From: a virus
Length of the DNA: 61,479 nt
Direction: 5' to 3' (one strand)
IMG/VR virus record: IMGVR_UViG_3300017605_000690
Span: 1 to 61,479 of that record
The position numbers and the translations under genes were made by a program. This document shows positions 46,234 through 54,447 of the stretch, one piece after another. Each line of letters opens with the position of its first letter. The first letter of the stretch is position 1. The notes under the pieces are model-generated. The model worked only from the letters and a program-made list of their open reading frames with translations. It searched no databases and was not told where the DNA came from.

Positions 46234-47750
46234 GCGTCACCCTAGACAGCGCGAAGCTCTGGCGAGCCGCGCGTCTACGCTACAAGCTGCATTCCGGTCA
46301 ACGTGACATCTACGATCACTATCGCACGTGGGAGAAGCGCTCGTTCGAAGCACGCAAGCGAGGCGAAGCACAAGAAGGCTACTGGCCTCGCATCTACATC
46401 ACGAACTGCGGGCGACGATTCGGCAAGGACTTCATGTCTTTGCTCATACGGATTGAGGATAGTCTTCGCAACCCCGGTGCCACGTACACGTACGCGACCG
46501 CGTACGCAAAAGACATCGCCTCGATTGTCCTACCACTTTTCGACCAGTTAGTAGCAGATTGTCCAGAGTCGATAAAGCCGATCTATCGGCAGAGCTACCA
46601 AGGCACCGAGGCCGGTCTCTTCTTTCCGAATGGTTCGATCATTCGTCTCGTGGGTATCGACACGAACCCCAACGGTCTTCGCGGGCGAGCGAGCAACGGG
46701 TTTACGATCTCCGAGGCTTCTTTCTGCGACAAGCTCAAGTACGTGGTCACGAGCGTGATTATGCCTCAGTTCATGGGGTTTCTCGAAGCCACGTTGATGA
46801 TGAATTCGACCCCGAGCGATGAGCCGGGGCACCCGTGGAAAGTAGACTTTGTTCCTGATGCGATCGCACGCGGCGCATACCAACACAAGACGATATTCGA
46901 CAACCCGAGGATTAAGGACGCCGAACGAAACGAGTTCATTGCGACCTTGGGAGGTATCGACTCAGAGCAATGCAAGCGCGAGCTCCTGTGCATCGACGTC
47001 AGGTCTGAATCTCGTACTGTTATCCCAGAGTTCAACCCCGCCATCCATATCATGGAGTGGCAGCAGCCCGAGTACTTCCTCGGATACACCGCAATCGACC
47101 CCGGCTCGAGAGATCTGTGTGCTGTCGTCTGCGCTTACTACGATTTCAGCGCGGCTAAGCTCGTTGTAGCGTCCGACTGGGCGAAACGGAATGCGAGCAC
47201 GGCTGAGATAGCCGCGGCTCTCCGCGAGTGTGAGCAGCAAGCCTTCGGTGAGAGCTTCTTTTGGGATCACGACAAGTTCAAAACGAACCCGTTCTTGCGC
47301 TTGTCCGACACAGAGCCCCGACTCATCCACGATCTCAACGTCCAGCACGATCTGAAGGTCGGTAGCGCGGATAAGACAGACGGCAAGGAAGCTAGCCTCA
47401 ACAATCTGCGCAATGCCTTCCATCAGAACCGCATAGCCATCCTGCCCACCGCCAAGAACTCGATCCTGCACCTCGAGGGCGCGATCTGGAACCCGCAGCG
47501 GACTGATTACGTCAGATCCGACGTGCTCGGACACTGCGATATCGTCGACGCCCTCAAGTACATGTGGCGAGGGGTCAATCAGCAGATGAGCCCGTTTCCT
47601 CCCTATGGCGTGGTCTTGAATAGAACTGTGCCCCTCCATGAGATGCACTCTTTGCCCGAGCACTTCACGACTGAACGGTCTCTAGTTCAGGCGGCTAAGA
47701 AGCTGTTCTCTAGCAACCTGTCAGTCAGACGCCGATTCGGGCGGAAATAG
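46230..47750 (+). CDS. terL: terminase large subunit
   Basis: A 506-residue protein with a GTG start. The ATPase has ITNCGRRFGKDFMSL near residue 59 as an adapted Walker A. The nuclease half has GYTAIDPGSRDLCAVV (first Asp) and later Asp residues in FWDHDKF and ALKYMWRG. It powers DNA packaging through the portal and cuts the concatemer. It follows the Ala/Gly-rich gene by a 4-nt overlap and precedes the portal gene. Confidence 0.9.
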   Translation: MSVTLDSAKLWRAARLRYKLHSGQRDIYDHYRTWEKRSFEARKRGEAQEGYWPRIYITNCGRRFGKDFMSLLIRIEDSLRNPGATYTYATAYAKDIASIVLPLFDQLVADCPESIKPIYRQSYQGTEAGLFFPNGSIIRLVGIDTNPNGLRGRASNGFTISEASFCDKLKYVVTSVIMPQFMGFLEATLMMNSTPSDEPGHPWKVDFVPDAIARGAYQHKTIFDNPRIKDAERNEFIATLGGIDSEQCKRELLCIDVRSESRTVIPEFNPAIHIMEWQQPEYFLGYTAIDPGSRDLCAVVCAYYDFSAAKLVVASDWAKRNASTAEIAAALRECEQQAFGESFFWDHDKFKTNPFLRLSDTEPRLIHDLNVQHDLKVGSADKTDGKEASLNNLRNAFHQNRIAILPTAKNSILHLEGAIWNPQRTDYVRSDVLGHCDIVDALKYMWRGVNQQMSPFPPYGVVLNRTVPLHEMHSLPEHFTTERSLVQAAKKLFSSNLSVRRRFGRK

Positions 47751-47755
47751 CCGCG

Positions 47756-47764
47756 TGCTATACT
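47756..47764 (+). promoter_or_regulatory. extended -10 element before the portal gene
   Basis: TGCTATACT, similar to the elements at 42158 and 51460. A transcript would begin about 7 nt before the portal ATG. Confidence 0.3.
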
Positions 47765-47777
47765 TTTACAACTAGTA

Positions 47778-50000
47778 ATGCAAGACGAGAAGCTTGTTCA
47801 GATCACTGATGTGAGCAGTGACAAGTACGCTACTGTTCAAGACGTCCAAGACTACCTATCAAAGTTTTGGGCGAATGAGCGCGACCCTCTTAAGTTCTGG
47901 GCCTCGTGCAAAGACAAAGAGGAAGAGTACTTTGACGCCTGCGCTCGCCGCGGTTTGTTCAACATCGCTCGTCTCTCATTCAGTATGTACTTCGGTACGA
48001 CTAACACTCAAGGGACTTATGGACAGTGGCAAACGCAGTCGGTCTCTTACGGCGGGGACAATCAAGAGCTGTTGGAAGTCTCGATCAACGAGTATCGCAG
48101 CTTCATTGACCAGATTACGAACATGGCCTGCAAGAACAGGCCCGCGTTCCAAGCCCAAGTCACTAACACCGATTACAAGTCACTCGCACAGGTAAACGCG
48201 TCTGACAACCTCGTGATGTACTTCTACGAGGACGCGTACGGCGAGCGTAAAGAACGCGAAGTCGTCAAGATCGAGGAACTCTACGGGAAGGCGTACACGC
48301 ACGTCGGCTGGGATCCAGACGACGGCGAAGTGATCCAGTACGAGGAAGAGATGCCCGATCCCGCGACGGGGATGACGCATCCGGTCCAAAAGACGGGTCG
48401 TGCAGGCAAGCTCACGATTGACCGAATGTATTGGTGGGACGTCGCGTGCGAGCCCTACCGCTCTGAGTTCGATGAACACCAGTGGCGGCTACTCATCCTG
48501 CCCAAGCGGTCGAAGGTCGAACTACAGGCCCGCTATCCGCTCTACGCGAAGCAGATTGAAAGCTCGAGCCTCGTCCCGAACTTGTACGAGTACTCAGTGC
48601 CAGGTTGCGATCCGCTCCAGCAAGAGCCGCTCGATCTCTGCGCCGTTCGCATTTTCTATTACCGCCGTTCGATGGCGATGCCCCTCGGGCGCAAAGTCAT
48701 CTTCGTCAACGACGTGATGGTTGACGACAACCTCGCGCGCAACGAGCCCGTAGCGACCGACGAGATTCCGCTCATCCCGTTCGTCACGTGTGAACTGCAC
48801 GGAACGAGCATGGGCATCAGTGAGCTCTGGAATCTGATCCCACTCGATCAGCTCCAGAATCAGGTCATGAGCGATGTCGCTACGAACCTTGAGTCGTTCG
48901 GTAGGCCCAGCCTCGCCCTCGTCGAAGGAAGCGATATTGACATCGATGCGCTCGCAAACGGACAGAAGATTGTGTTTGTACCCCCAGGGAAGGATGCCCA
49001 GCCGCAGCCCATCAAATTCCCTGAAATGCCGCAACTCAGCCTCAAGGCAATCGAGATGTTCCGGCAGTTCAAGCAGTCCCTCTCGGGTCTCAACGCCATC
49101 GCCCGTGGCGACACGTCAACTAACATCACTTCAGGCGCGCATGCTGCTCTTTACAGTCAGATTGCTATCGAAGCTCAGTCGGATCGCCAGCTCGCACTCG
49201 ATCTTCATCGAGAACGCGTTGGCAATCTTATCATACAGTTTCTGAAGCGATACGCGAAGCATCCTCAACTCGTCGCTGTAGCGGGGCTCGATGAGCGTCC
49301 GTATATGCAGTATTTCGAGGCGAAGGATTGGGACGGCATTAAGCGCGTCAAGATCAAGACTGCCAACCCGATGATGAAGACGCAGGCGGGGCGTATGCAG
49401 CTGATCGACATGCTCAAAGATTTTCCGGGGCTGCCGTTCAAGGACCCGCAGCAAATCGTCGAGTTCATTACGAGCGGCGTGTTCAAGCCAATGATCACGA
49501 CCACACGCACGTCTGAGCTTCGCATCCGGTACGAGAACGAGGCGCTGTTCAAAGGTCCGCAAGTCCAGCAAGGGCAAGACCCGACGACGGGCCAGCCTAC
49601 GCAATCGGTGCCGGAAATACCGGTGATGGCGACCGACAACGCCGCGGCGCATATCTTCGGCCACTTGGAAGTTCTCAACTCGCCCGCCGCGATGCAAGAC
49701 CCGAAGATTTCGGGCGCAGTGCTGGCGCATATTATGCAGCACGTGCAGCTCGCGCGCGGCGGGGACGCGTACCTCGCGCAGTTGCTGGGTAACCCAGCAC
49801 CGATGGCGCCAGGTGGAGCGCAGCCTCAGCCGCCCGAGCAAGGACAACAGAAGAGCGCCGGCCCCGATAAACCTCAAAGCGATGCCGATGCAAAACGGCT
49901 CGCGCAGAACGCTACACCGCCCCAAGCAGATCAAACGGACGACAGCGTGACTACGCTACCTAAACCCGCAGAGCCACCCAAAGGCGCGGTAGCCGCCTGA
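47778..50000 (+). CDS. portal protein
   Basis: A 740-residue protein placed directly after the large terminase. Long helical body, an acidic N-terminal region with SKFWANERDPLKFW, a middle with NQVMSDVATNLESFGRPSLA and a Pro/Gln-rich C-terminus. Podovirus portals of 700 or more residues with such a C-terminal barrel are usual. It forms the DNA gate ring of the capsid. No catalytic residues are expected. Confidence 0.8.
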   Translation: MQDEKLVQITDVSSDKYATVQDVQDYLSKFWANERDPLKFWASCKDKEEEYFDACARRGLFNIARLSFSMYFGTTNTQGTYGQWQTQSVSYGGDNQELLEVSINEYRSFIDQITNMACKNRPAFQAQVTNTDYKSLAQVNASDNLVMYFYEDAYGERKEREVVKIEELYGKAYTHVGWDPDDGEVIQYEEEMPDPATGMTHPVQKTGRAGKLTIDRMYWWDVACEPYRSEFDEHQWRLLILPKRSKVELQARYPLYAKQIESSSLVPNLYEYSVPGCDPLQQEPLDLCAVRIFYYRRSMAMPLGRKVIFVNDVMVDDNLARNEPVATDEIPLIPFVTCELHGTSMGISELWNLIPLDQLQNQVMSDVATNLESFGRPSLALVEGSDIDIDALANGQKIVFVPPGKDAQPQPIKFPEMPQLSLKAIEMFRQFKQSLSGLNAIARGDTSTNITSGAHAALYSQIAIEAQSDRQLALDLHRERVGNLIIQFLKRYAKHPQLVAVAGLDERPYMQYFEAKDWDGIKRVKIKTANPMMKTQAGRMQLIDMLKDFPGLPFKDPQQIVEFITSGVFKPMITTTRTSELRIRYENEALFKGPQVQQGQDPTTGQPTQSVPEIPVMATDNAAAHIFGHLEVLNSPAAMQDPKISGAVLAHIMQHVQLARGGDAYLAQLLGNPAPMAPGGAQPQPPEQGQQKSAGPDKPQSDADAKRLAQNATPPQADQTDDSVTTLPKPAEPPKGAVAA

Positions 50001-50014
50001 TTCACTAAGTAACG

Positions 50015-51136
50015 ATGCCTGACATCTCACCAGGGACAAGCGCGCCAGCGGCCGCCCCCTCATCGACTCCGACTACTAGCCCCACCCCCTCGTCAGTACC
50101 GACGTCGCCGGCCCCCGTACGCAGTACGACCGCCGAGCTCAGCGACAAGCTCTTCCACCCCGAGCCGTCCTCGAGCGAGCCTGATGCGACTTCACAGCAT
50201 CAAGCCCCCGGTGACTACAGCTGGCTCGACAACTACAAAGAGGGCATTCACGGCGTACCCGTGCAAGAGCTTCTCGAGCAGATTGCTAACGGCCAGCTCC
50301 CCGACCCGTTGCACGACAAGCTCCACTTGCGCTTGAAAGACGGCGATCAGGAGTGGGAAGGCTCGGTCGCGTCCATGCGCAACGGGGCCATGATGCGCGA
50401 GAAGTTCTCCCGTCAGATGAACCAGCTCAAGCAAGAGCGCGACGGCTTTTACTCAGAGCGTACGCAGTTCATCGACGATCTACGCGGCTTGCGCGAGAGT
50501 CCCGAGCAGTTCTTGCACTCGATGGAGTCGATGGGCATGCCCGTGCTCGAGGCTGCCAAGTTGCTCGCAACTCAGTACGCGACGCGTGACTACATGAACA
50601 AGCAGGCGGGCGTACAGCCCGGCCAGCGTGGGCCAGGCGATGACTGGTACGAGGCTATCAAGGCCCGACAAGAGCTGCAGAGCCTCAAGCGCCAGCAAGA
50701 GCACCAGACACGTACCCAGCAACAGGCGCGCGAGCAGCAACAGTTCCAACAGCGCTCAACAGCCGTGCAAACCGTCGCGATGGAAGCCTTCAAGGCTGTG
50801 AGCGTCGACCCCGTCAAGCACCCGCAGTACTGGGATCGAGCTGCTCAGCACTTGCAGCGAATCTACGATGCCAAGCCCGAGCCCCGCGACGGTAGCGAGA
50901 AACCGCTCACGCGCGCGGACGTAAAAGAGGCTGTGCGCTTGGTCAAAGAAGAAATCGACACGTTCTTGCGCGCGCATCAACAGCCCACGGCTGAGGCTCG
51001 CCCTGGCGCCGCCCCGCTCGACACACGCTCTGGCAAGACCGTTGCCGACCGCGCGCCCAAGAATGTTCAACCGAAGAAGACGACTGACGAGATCATGCGC
51101 GAGATGCGCGAGCGTCAGGGTGTGAGAATTCGATGA
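50015..51136 (+). CDS. scaffolding-type protein
   Basis: A 373-residue protein. Ser/Thr/Pro/Ala-rich N-terminus, then a YSWLDNYKEG and LQELLEQIANGQ region and a long Gln/Glu-rich coil in the C-terminal half. Position between the portal and capsid genes plus high helix and charge content suggest a scaffold that directs head assembly. Confidence 0.65.
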   Translation: MPDISPGTSAPAAAPSSTPTTSPTPSSVPTSPAPVRSTTAELSDKLFHPEPSSSEPDATSQHQAPGDYSWLDNYKEGIHGVPVQELLEQIANGQLPDPLHDKLHLRLKDGDQEWEGSVASMRNGAMMREKFSRQMNQLKQERDGFYSERTQFIDDLRGLRESPEQFLHSMESMGMPVLEAAKLLATQYATRDYMNKQAGVQPGQRGPGDDWYEAIKARQELQSLKRQQEHQTRTQQQAREQQQFQQRSTAVQTVAMEAFKAVSVDPVKHPQYWDRAAQHLQRIYDAKPEPRDGSEKPLTRADVKEAVRLVKEEIDTFLRAHQQPTAEARPGAAPLDTRSGKTVADRAPKNVQPKKTTDEIMREMRERQGVRIR

Positions 51137-51438
51137 ACATTGCTCGACTCGAACGCGCTAGAGAATACCTAGACTGGCTCGCGCAACAGCACGGAGACCA
51201 GAACTGCGACAAGTGCGACGTGGTTTCGTACGCAGAACTCGAGGCGATGCCGGGAGAACAGCGGGAAGCTTATGCCCCGTTCAACAACAAGAATGGTGCT
51301 GTTCGTCGTTGTCTCGTCTGTGCTCAGCATTTTCCGTACGTGTGGGCTCGCGACTTAGACCCATGGCGGGTTGCGGAATTCGTGGACCAGCAAACCGAGG
51401 CTGTGCCTGTTGAGACACTACGAGCTGCATGTTCGTAA
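51133..51438 (+). CDS. small zinc-binding protein before the capsid gene
   Basis: A 101-residue protein coupled as ATGA to the scaffold gene. CDKCDVV near residue 29 and CLVCAQHF near 64 give a CxxC-CxxC zinc site. Role unknown. Confidence 0.55.
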   Translation: MNIARLERAREYLDWLAQQHGDQNCDKCDVVSYAELEAMPGEQREAYAPFNNKNGAVRRCLVCAQHFPYVWARDLDPWRVAEFVDQQTEAVPVETLRAACS

Positions 51439-51459
51439 GAACGGGTAACTTTTAGACTC

Positions 51460-51468
51460 TGCTACAAT
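51460..51468 (+). promoter_or_regulatory. extended -10 element before the capsid gene
   Basis: TGCTACAAT, with a transcript start near 51475, giving the capsid gene a 160-nt leader. In the leader the palindrome CTCGCGAG occurs twice (51484-51491 and 51494-51501), able to form one stem. No clear -35 box. Confidence 0.4.
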
Positions 51469-51637
51469 ACTTATTGACTGGTTCTCGCGAGCACTCGCGA
51501 GGCCCTTGTTATGCTCAGCTGTTGCTCGGCCCGGTACCCACCGACAAGCCGACGTAAGCGCCGCTCAGGATAACCTCGGCAGTCTCTTAGAGAACCTCGT
51601 GCGTTACTTACAACAATAAAGGTTCTTTAAATAAATT

Positions 51638-52957
51638 ATGGCTGCTGCTGATTCCGCTAATACCGGCGCGCTGCTCAAGCAGGTCTATGGTGACCTCGCT
51701 GACCCGCTCGCGCCAGAAGATTCGTTTGCTCGTGATGTGAAGTTCATGACCGGTAAGAAAATCGGTCGTGAGTACTACTGGCCCGTTCGCTTGGGCCTCG
51801 AGCTGGGCGTGAGCTTCTCGCTCACCCACAATGCCTATGCACTTGGTAACGCGGTCGACGCGATCTACCAGGATGCAACTGTGTCCGGCGCCGAGATGAC
51901 TGTTCGCAGTCAGATCTCCTACGGGCAAATGTCCACCCTCTCCGAGTCCAAGGGCGACTCCGCGAAAGCGTACGACCAGGGCGTGGCAATCAAGATCTTG
52001 GGCATGACCCAAGGTCACGAGCTGTTTCGAGAGATGCAGCTGTGGTACGGGCCGGGTTCGGCGGCGACGCCTCTGGCCGATATCGGCGTGGTCGCGGCCA
52101 CGGGCGTGGCGGGCCAGCCAGCCGCGGGCCAGTGCTATCTGACCATCACGCGGGCCACTTGGGTTCCGGGGTTCTGGCAGAACTTCCAAAACGGGCTCAT
52201 CGACCTCTACAGCGCTGCAGCTCCTATCAATGCGGCCGGTGCGTTGCAGGTTGTTGGCGTCGACATTTCTAAATGCCGACTCATCATCCAGCCACTTGTC
52301 TCATCTGACCTCGCGCTAATCGCGAACAACGCTATCGGTGTGGTCGGCTCTCACGTCGAGTTCCATGGTGCTGTTGCAAACAGCATGGTCGGCTTCCAGC
52401 CGATCTCTGAGACCAACGGCCCGATCTTCGGAATTTCGAATGCGACCTATCCGCAGTGGAAGGTCATTAACTTCGCTGTCAACGGCGTACTGACATTCGA
52501 CAACGTCACGGGCGCGCTCAGCATTGCCGCTGACAACGGCTTGAAGCGCGGCGGTAAGCTTTACATCTGTAATCGCACTTGGACTGACCTTCTCAACGAC
52601 GAGGTTGCGCTCCGGCGTTACTTCGGCGACGAGATGGGAGGTAAGGCTAGTCCTGGTTTTAAGGAACTTGAATTCATTACGGCTACAGGTGTAATCACCA
52701 TCAAGCCGTACCAGTACATGAAGCAAGGCAACGCGGCATTCGTCCCGATGGACGTTTGGCATCGCGTTGGCTCGAGCGACATCACTGCAACATTGCCCGG
52801 AAATCCTGACGAATTTTTCTTCTTGCAACTGCCGTCTAACAACGGCGCCGAGCTCCGCACTTACAGTGATCAAGCGCTGATCGCTGACTTCTTCTTCACT
52901 TCGATCTGGTTCACGGGAATCGAAAATACTTTTGACGCCCTGCCCAGCCTGAGCTGA
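51638..52957 (+). CDS. major capsid protein
   Basis: A 439-residue protein. It follows the scaffold-type gene, has its own leader, and ends just before a strong terminator, which fits very high expression. Typical HK97-like features: a helical N-terminal arm (AAADSANTGALLKQVYGDLA), a beta-rich body, and a C-terminal segment with conserved aromatic residues. AAATAAATT lies about 5 nt before the ATG and AGG about 14 nt before. Confidence 0.85.
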   Translation: MAAADSANTGALLKQVYGDLADPLAPEDSFARDVKFMTGKKIGREYYWPVRLGLELGVSFSLTHNAYALGNAVDAIYQDATVSGAEMTVRSQISYGQMSTLSESKGDSAKAYDQGVAIKILGMTQGHELFREMQLWYGPGSAATPLADIGVVAATGVAGQPAAGQCYLTITRATWVPGFWQNFQNGLIDLYSAAAPINAAGALQVVGVDISKCRLIIQPLVSSDLALIANNAIGVVGSHVEFHGAVANSMVGFQPISETNGPIFGISNATYPQWKVINFAVNGVLTFDNVTGALSIAADNGLKRGGKLYICNRTWTDLLNDEVALRRYFGDEMGGKASPGFKELEFITATGVITIKPYQYMKQGNAAFVPMDVWHRVGSSDITATLPGNPDEFFFLQLPSNNGAELRTYSDQALIADFFFTSIWFTGIENTFDALPSLS

Positions 52958-52978
52958 AGCACTTTCGCTCTTTGCTTG

Positions 52979-53023
52979 CCCCGAGCGTGCGCGTTGATCG
53001 TGCGCGATCGGGGCGTTCTTTTT
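52979..53023 (+). terminator. intrinsic terminator after the capsid gene
   Basis: CCCCGA (from 52979) pairs with TCGGGG (53008-53013), enclosing a further GCGTGCGCG/TGCGCGA stem, followed by TTCTTTTTT. It reduces transcription of the downstream tail genes relative to the capsid. Confidence 0.85.
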
Positions 53024-53040
53024 TAGACCGGTAATAGACT

Positions 53041-53418
53041 ATGTTGCAATTTCTACCAGCAATCGCGGGCCTGCTCCAGAACAAACAGAAGCAAGCTGAG
53101 CAAGCCAAACAGGATGAGATCGCCGCGTACATGGGCCACGCGCCAGGCTCAGGCGGAGGGGGCGGTTCTGATAAGAGCAGTTTGCTCTCTGGTGCGATGG
53201 GTCTGCTGCAAGGGCTTGGAGGCTCAAAGCAGGCCGGACCAAGTACCGATCTCAGCTCACCTCGTTACAACGACACCGCGCCCGCAATGGGCGGAGGTGG
53301 TTTGTCGAGGGGTACGACGAACTATCTCGACGACACGTTCGGCGCGCCTCGTCACAAAGAGCCCGACGCAGACAACTTCGGTGGGCCTAGCGACAACGAC
53401 GAGGACGACCAACTCTAA
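53041..53418 (+). CDS. Gly-rich small virion protein
   Basis: A 125-residue protein. Helical N-terminus (LQFLPAIAGLLQNKQKQAEQ), a Gly run, then a Gly/Ser/Asp-rich part. Such proteins near capsid genes may be decoration or connector components. Unknown. Confidence 0.55.
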   Translation: MLQFLPAIAGLLQNKQKQAEQAKQDEIAAYMGHAPGSGGGGGSDKSSLLSGAMGLLQGLGGSKQAGPSTDLSSPRYNDTAPAMGGGGLSRGTTNYLDDTFGAPRHKEPDADNFGGPSDNDEDDQL

Positions 53419-54447
53419 ATGTTCACCGACGAACTCATCAAGAACGTTCGCGACCTCGCGCAGGTGCCCGACAACGACGAGGACATCACCGATGAGTTCA
53501 TTCTAGATCAAGCTTATCTCGGTCTTCTCGAGCGTTTCACGCATCCCGTGATCATGCTGCGTAACGGGTCGTGGCTGCACTCGTACACGTTCACGACGAC
53601 GGTTGGCGTGTCGCGTTATCGCATCCCATCGCGTTCAATCGCGCAAGGTCTCGAGAAGATCGAGTGCGCGATGATGCAGGGCCAAAGCAACTCGAACGCA
53701 AGCCAGTGGTACCTGTTGAATATTCAGACGAATATTCAGGCCACTGATTACGAAGGCATCAACTACACGGGGCGACCCGCGGCATTCACGTACATTAGCG
53801 ATTCGGTCGATATCTATCCGACGCCCTCAGCGAACTGGACGCTGCGTGTTTGGTATTACTTGCGACCTGCGCAGCTTGTAACGACAGACGAGTACATTGC
53901 CAACTTCGGTGCCCAGATTATTGCGATAAACACGATCGGGACGGGTCTCTACCGCCTGACGCTTGATTCAGCGATTTTCAACAGCCTCGACAACGCCATA
54001 CATCTGTACGACATTCAGTTCACAACGGGTAACTGTGAATGGCTCGCTGTTGATGTGCTCGGTAGCTATCCTAGCCTCCCTAATCAGCTTGAAGTGTTCC
54101 TGACCGACAATGAAGTCGCATTGCTGCGTCAATCGCGCACGAACTACCTGTCGTCTAGCTACGATGCCATCATCAATCCCGCGACTTCGCCGACCTTCGT
54201 CGTCCCGCTCCCCCAAGAACTCTGCAACGCGCTCGTGTCCTATGTCGGCGCGGTCGTTCTCGCCGAGAAGGGCGACTCTGAGAAGGCACAAGTCTTTAGT
54301 CAAAAAGCCGAGCTCGCGATTAAGAATATCGTCGATATCGCGATTCCACGCGCCAAGGGCCAACCTAACGTCTTCAAAACACGCAACACGTACTTGCGCC
54401 GACGCATCGGTCGCTGGGGCTGGGGAGGCGGCTGGGGCCAGCAGTAA
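53419..54447 (+). CDS. tail adaptor (gp11-like) protein
   Basis: A 342-residue protein that begins right after the previous stop. DELIKNVRDLAQVPDNDEDI and a middle with DIYPTPSANWTLRVWYYLRPAQ match phage head-to-tail adaptors of podoviruses (gp11-like, with the Y-P-x-P-x-x-xW-L-x-V-x-Y pattern). It probably seals the portal. Confidence 0.65.
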   Translation: MFTDELIKNVRDLAQVPDNDEDITDEFILDQAYLGLLERFTHPVIMLRNGSWLHSYTFTTTVGVSRYRIPSRSIAQGLEKIECAMMQGQSNSNASQWYLLNIQTNIQATDYEGINYTGRPAAFTYISDSVDIYPTPSANWTLRVWYYLRPAQLVTTDEYIANFGAQIIAINTIGTGLYRLTLDSAIFNSLDNAIHLYDIQFTTGNCEWLAVDVLGSYPSLPNQLEVFLTDNEVALLRQSRTNYLSSSYDAIINPATSPTFVVPLPQELCNALVSYVGAVVLAEKGDSEKAQVFSQKAELAIKNIVDIAIPRAKGQPNVFKTRNTYLRRRIGRWGWGGGWGQQ

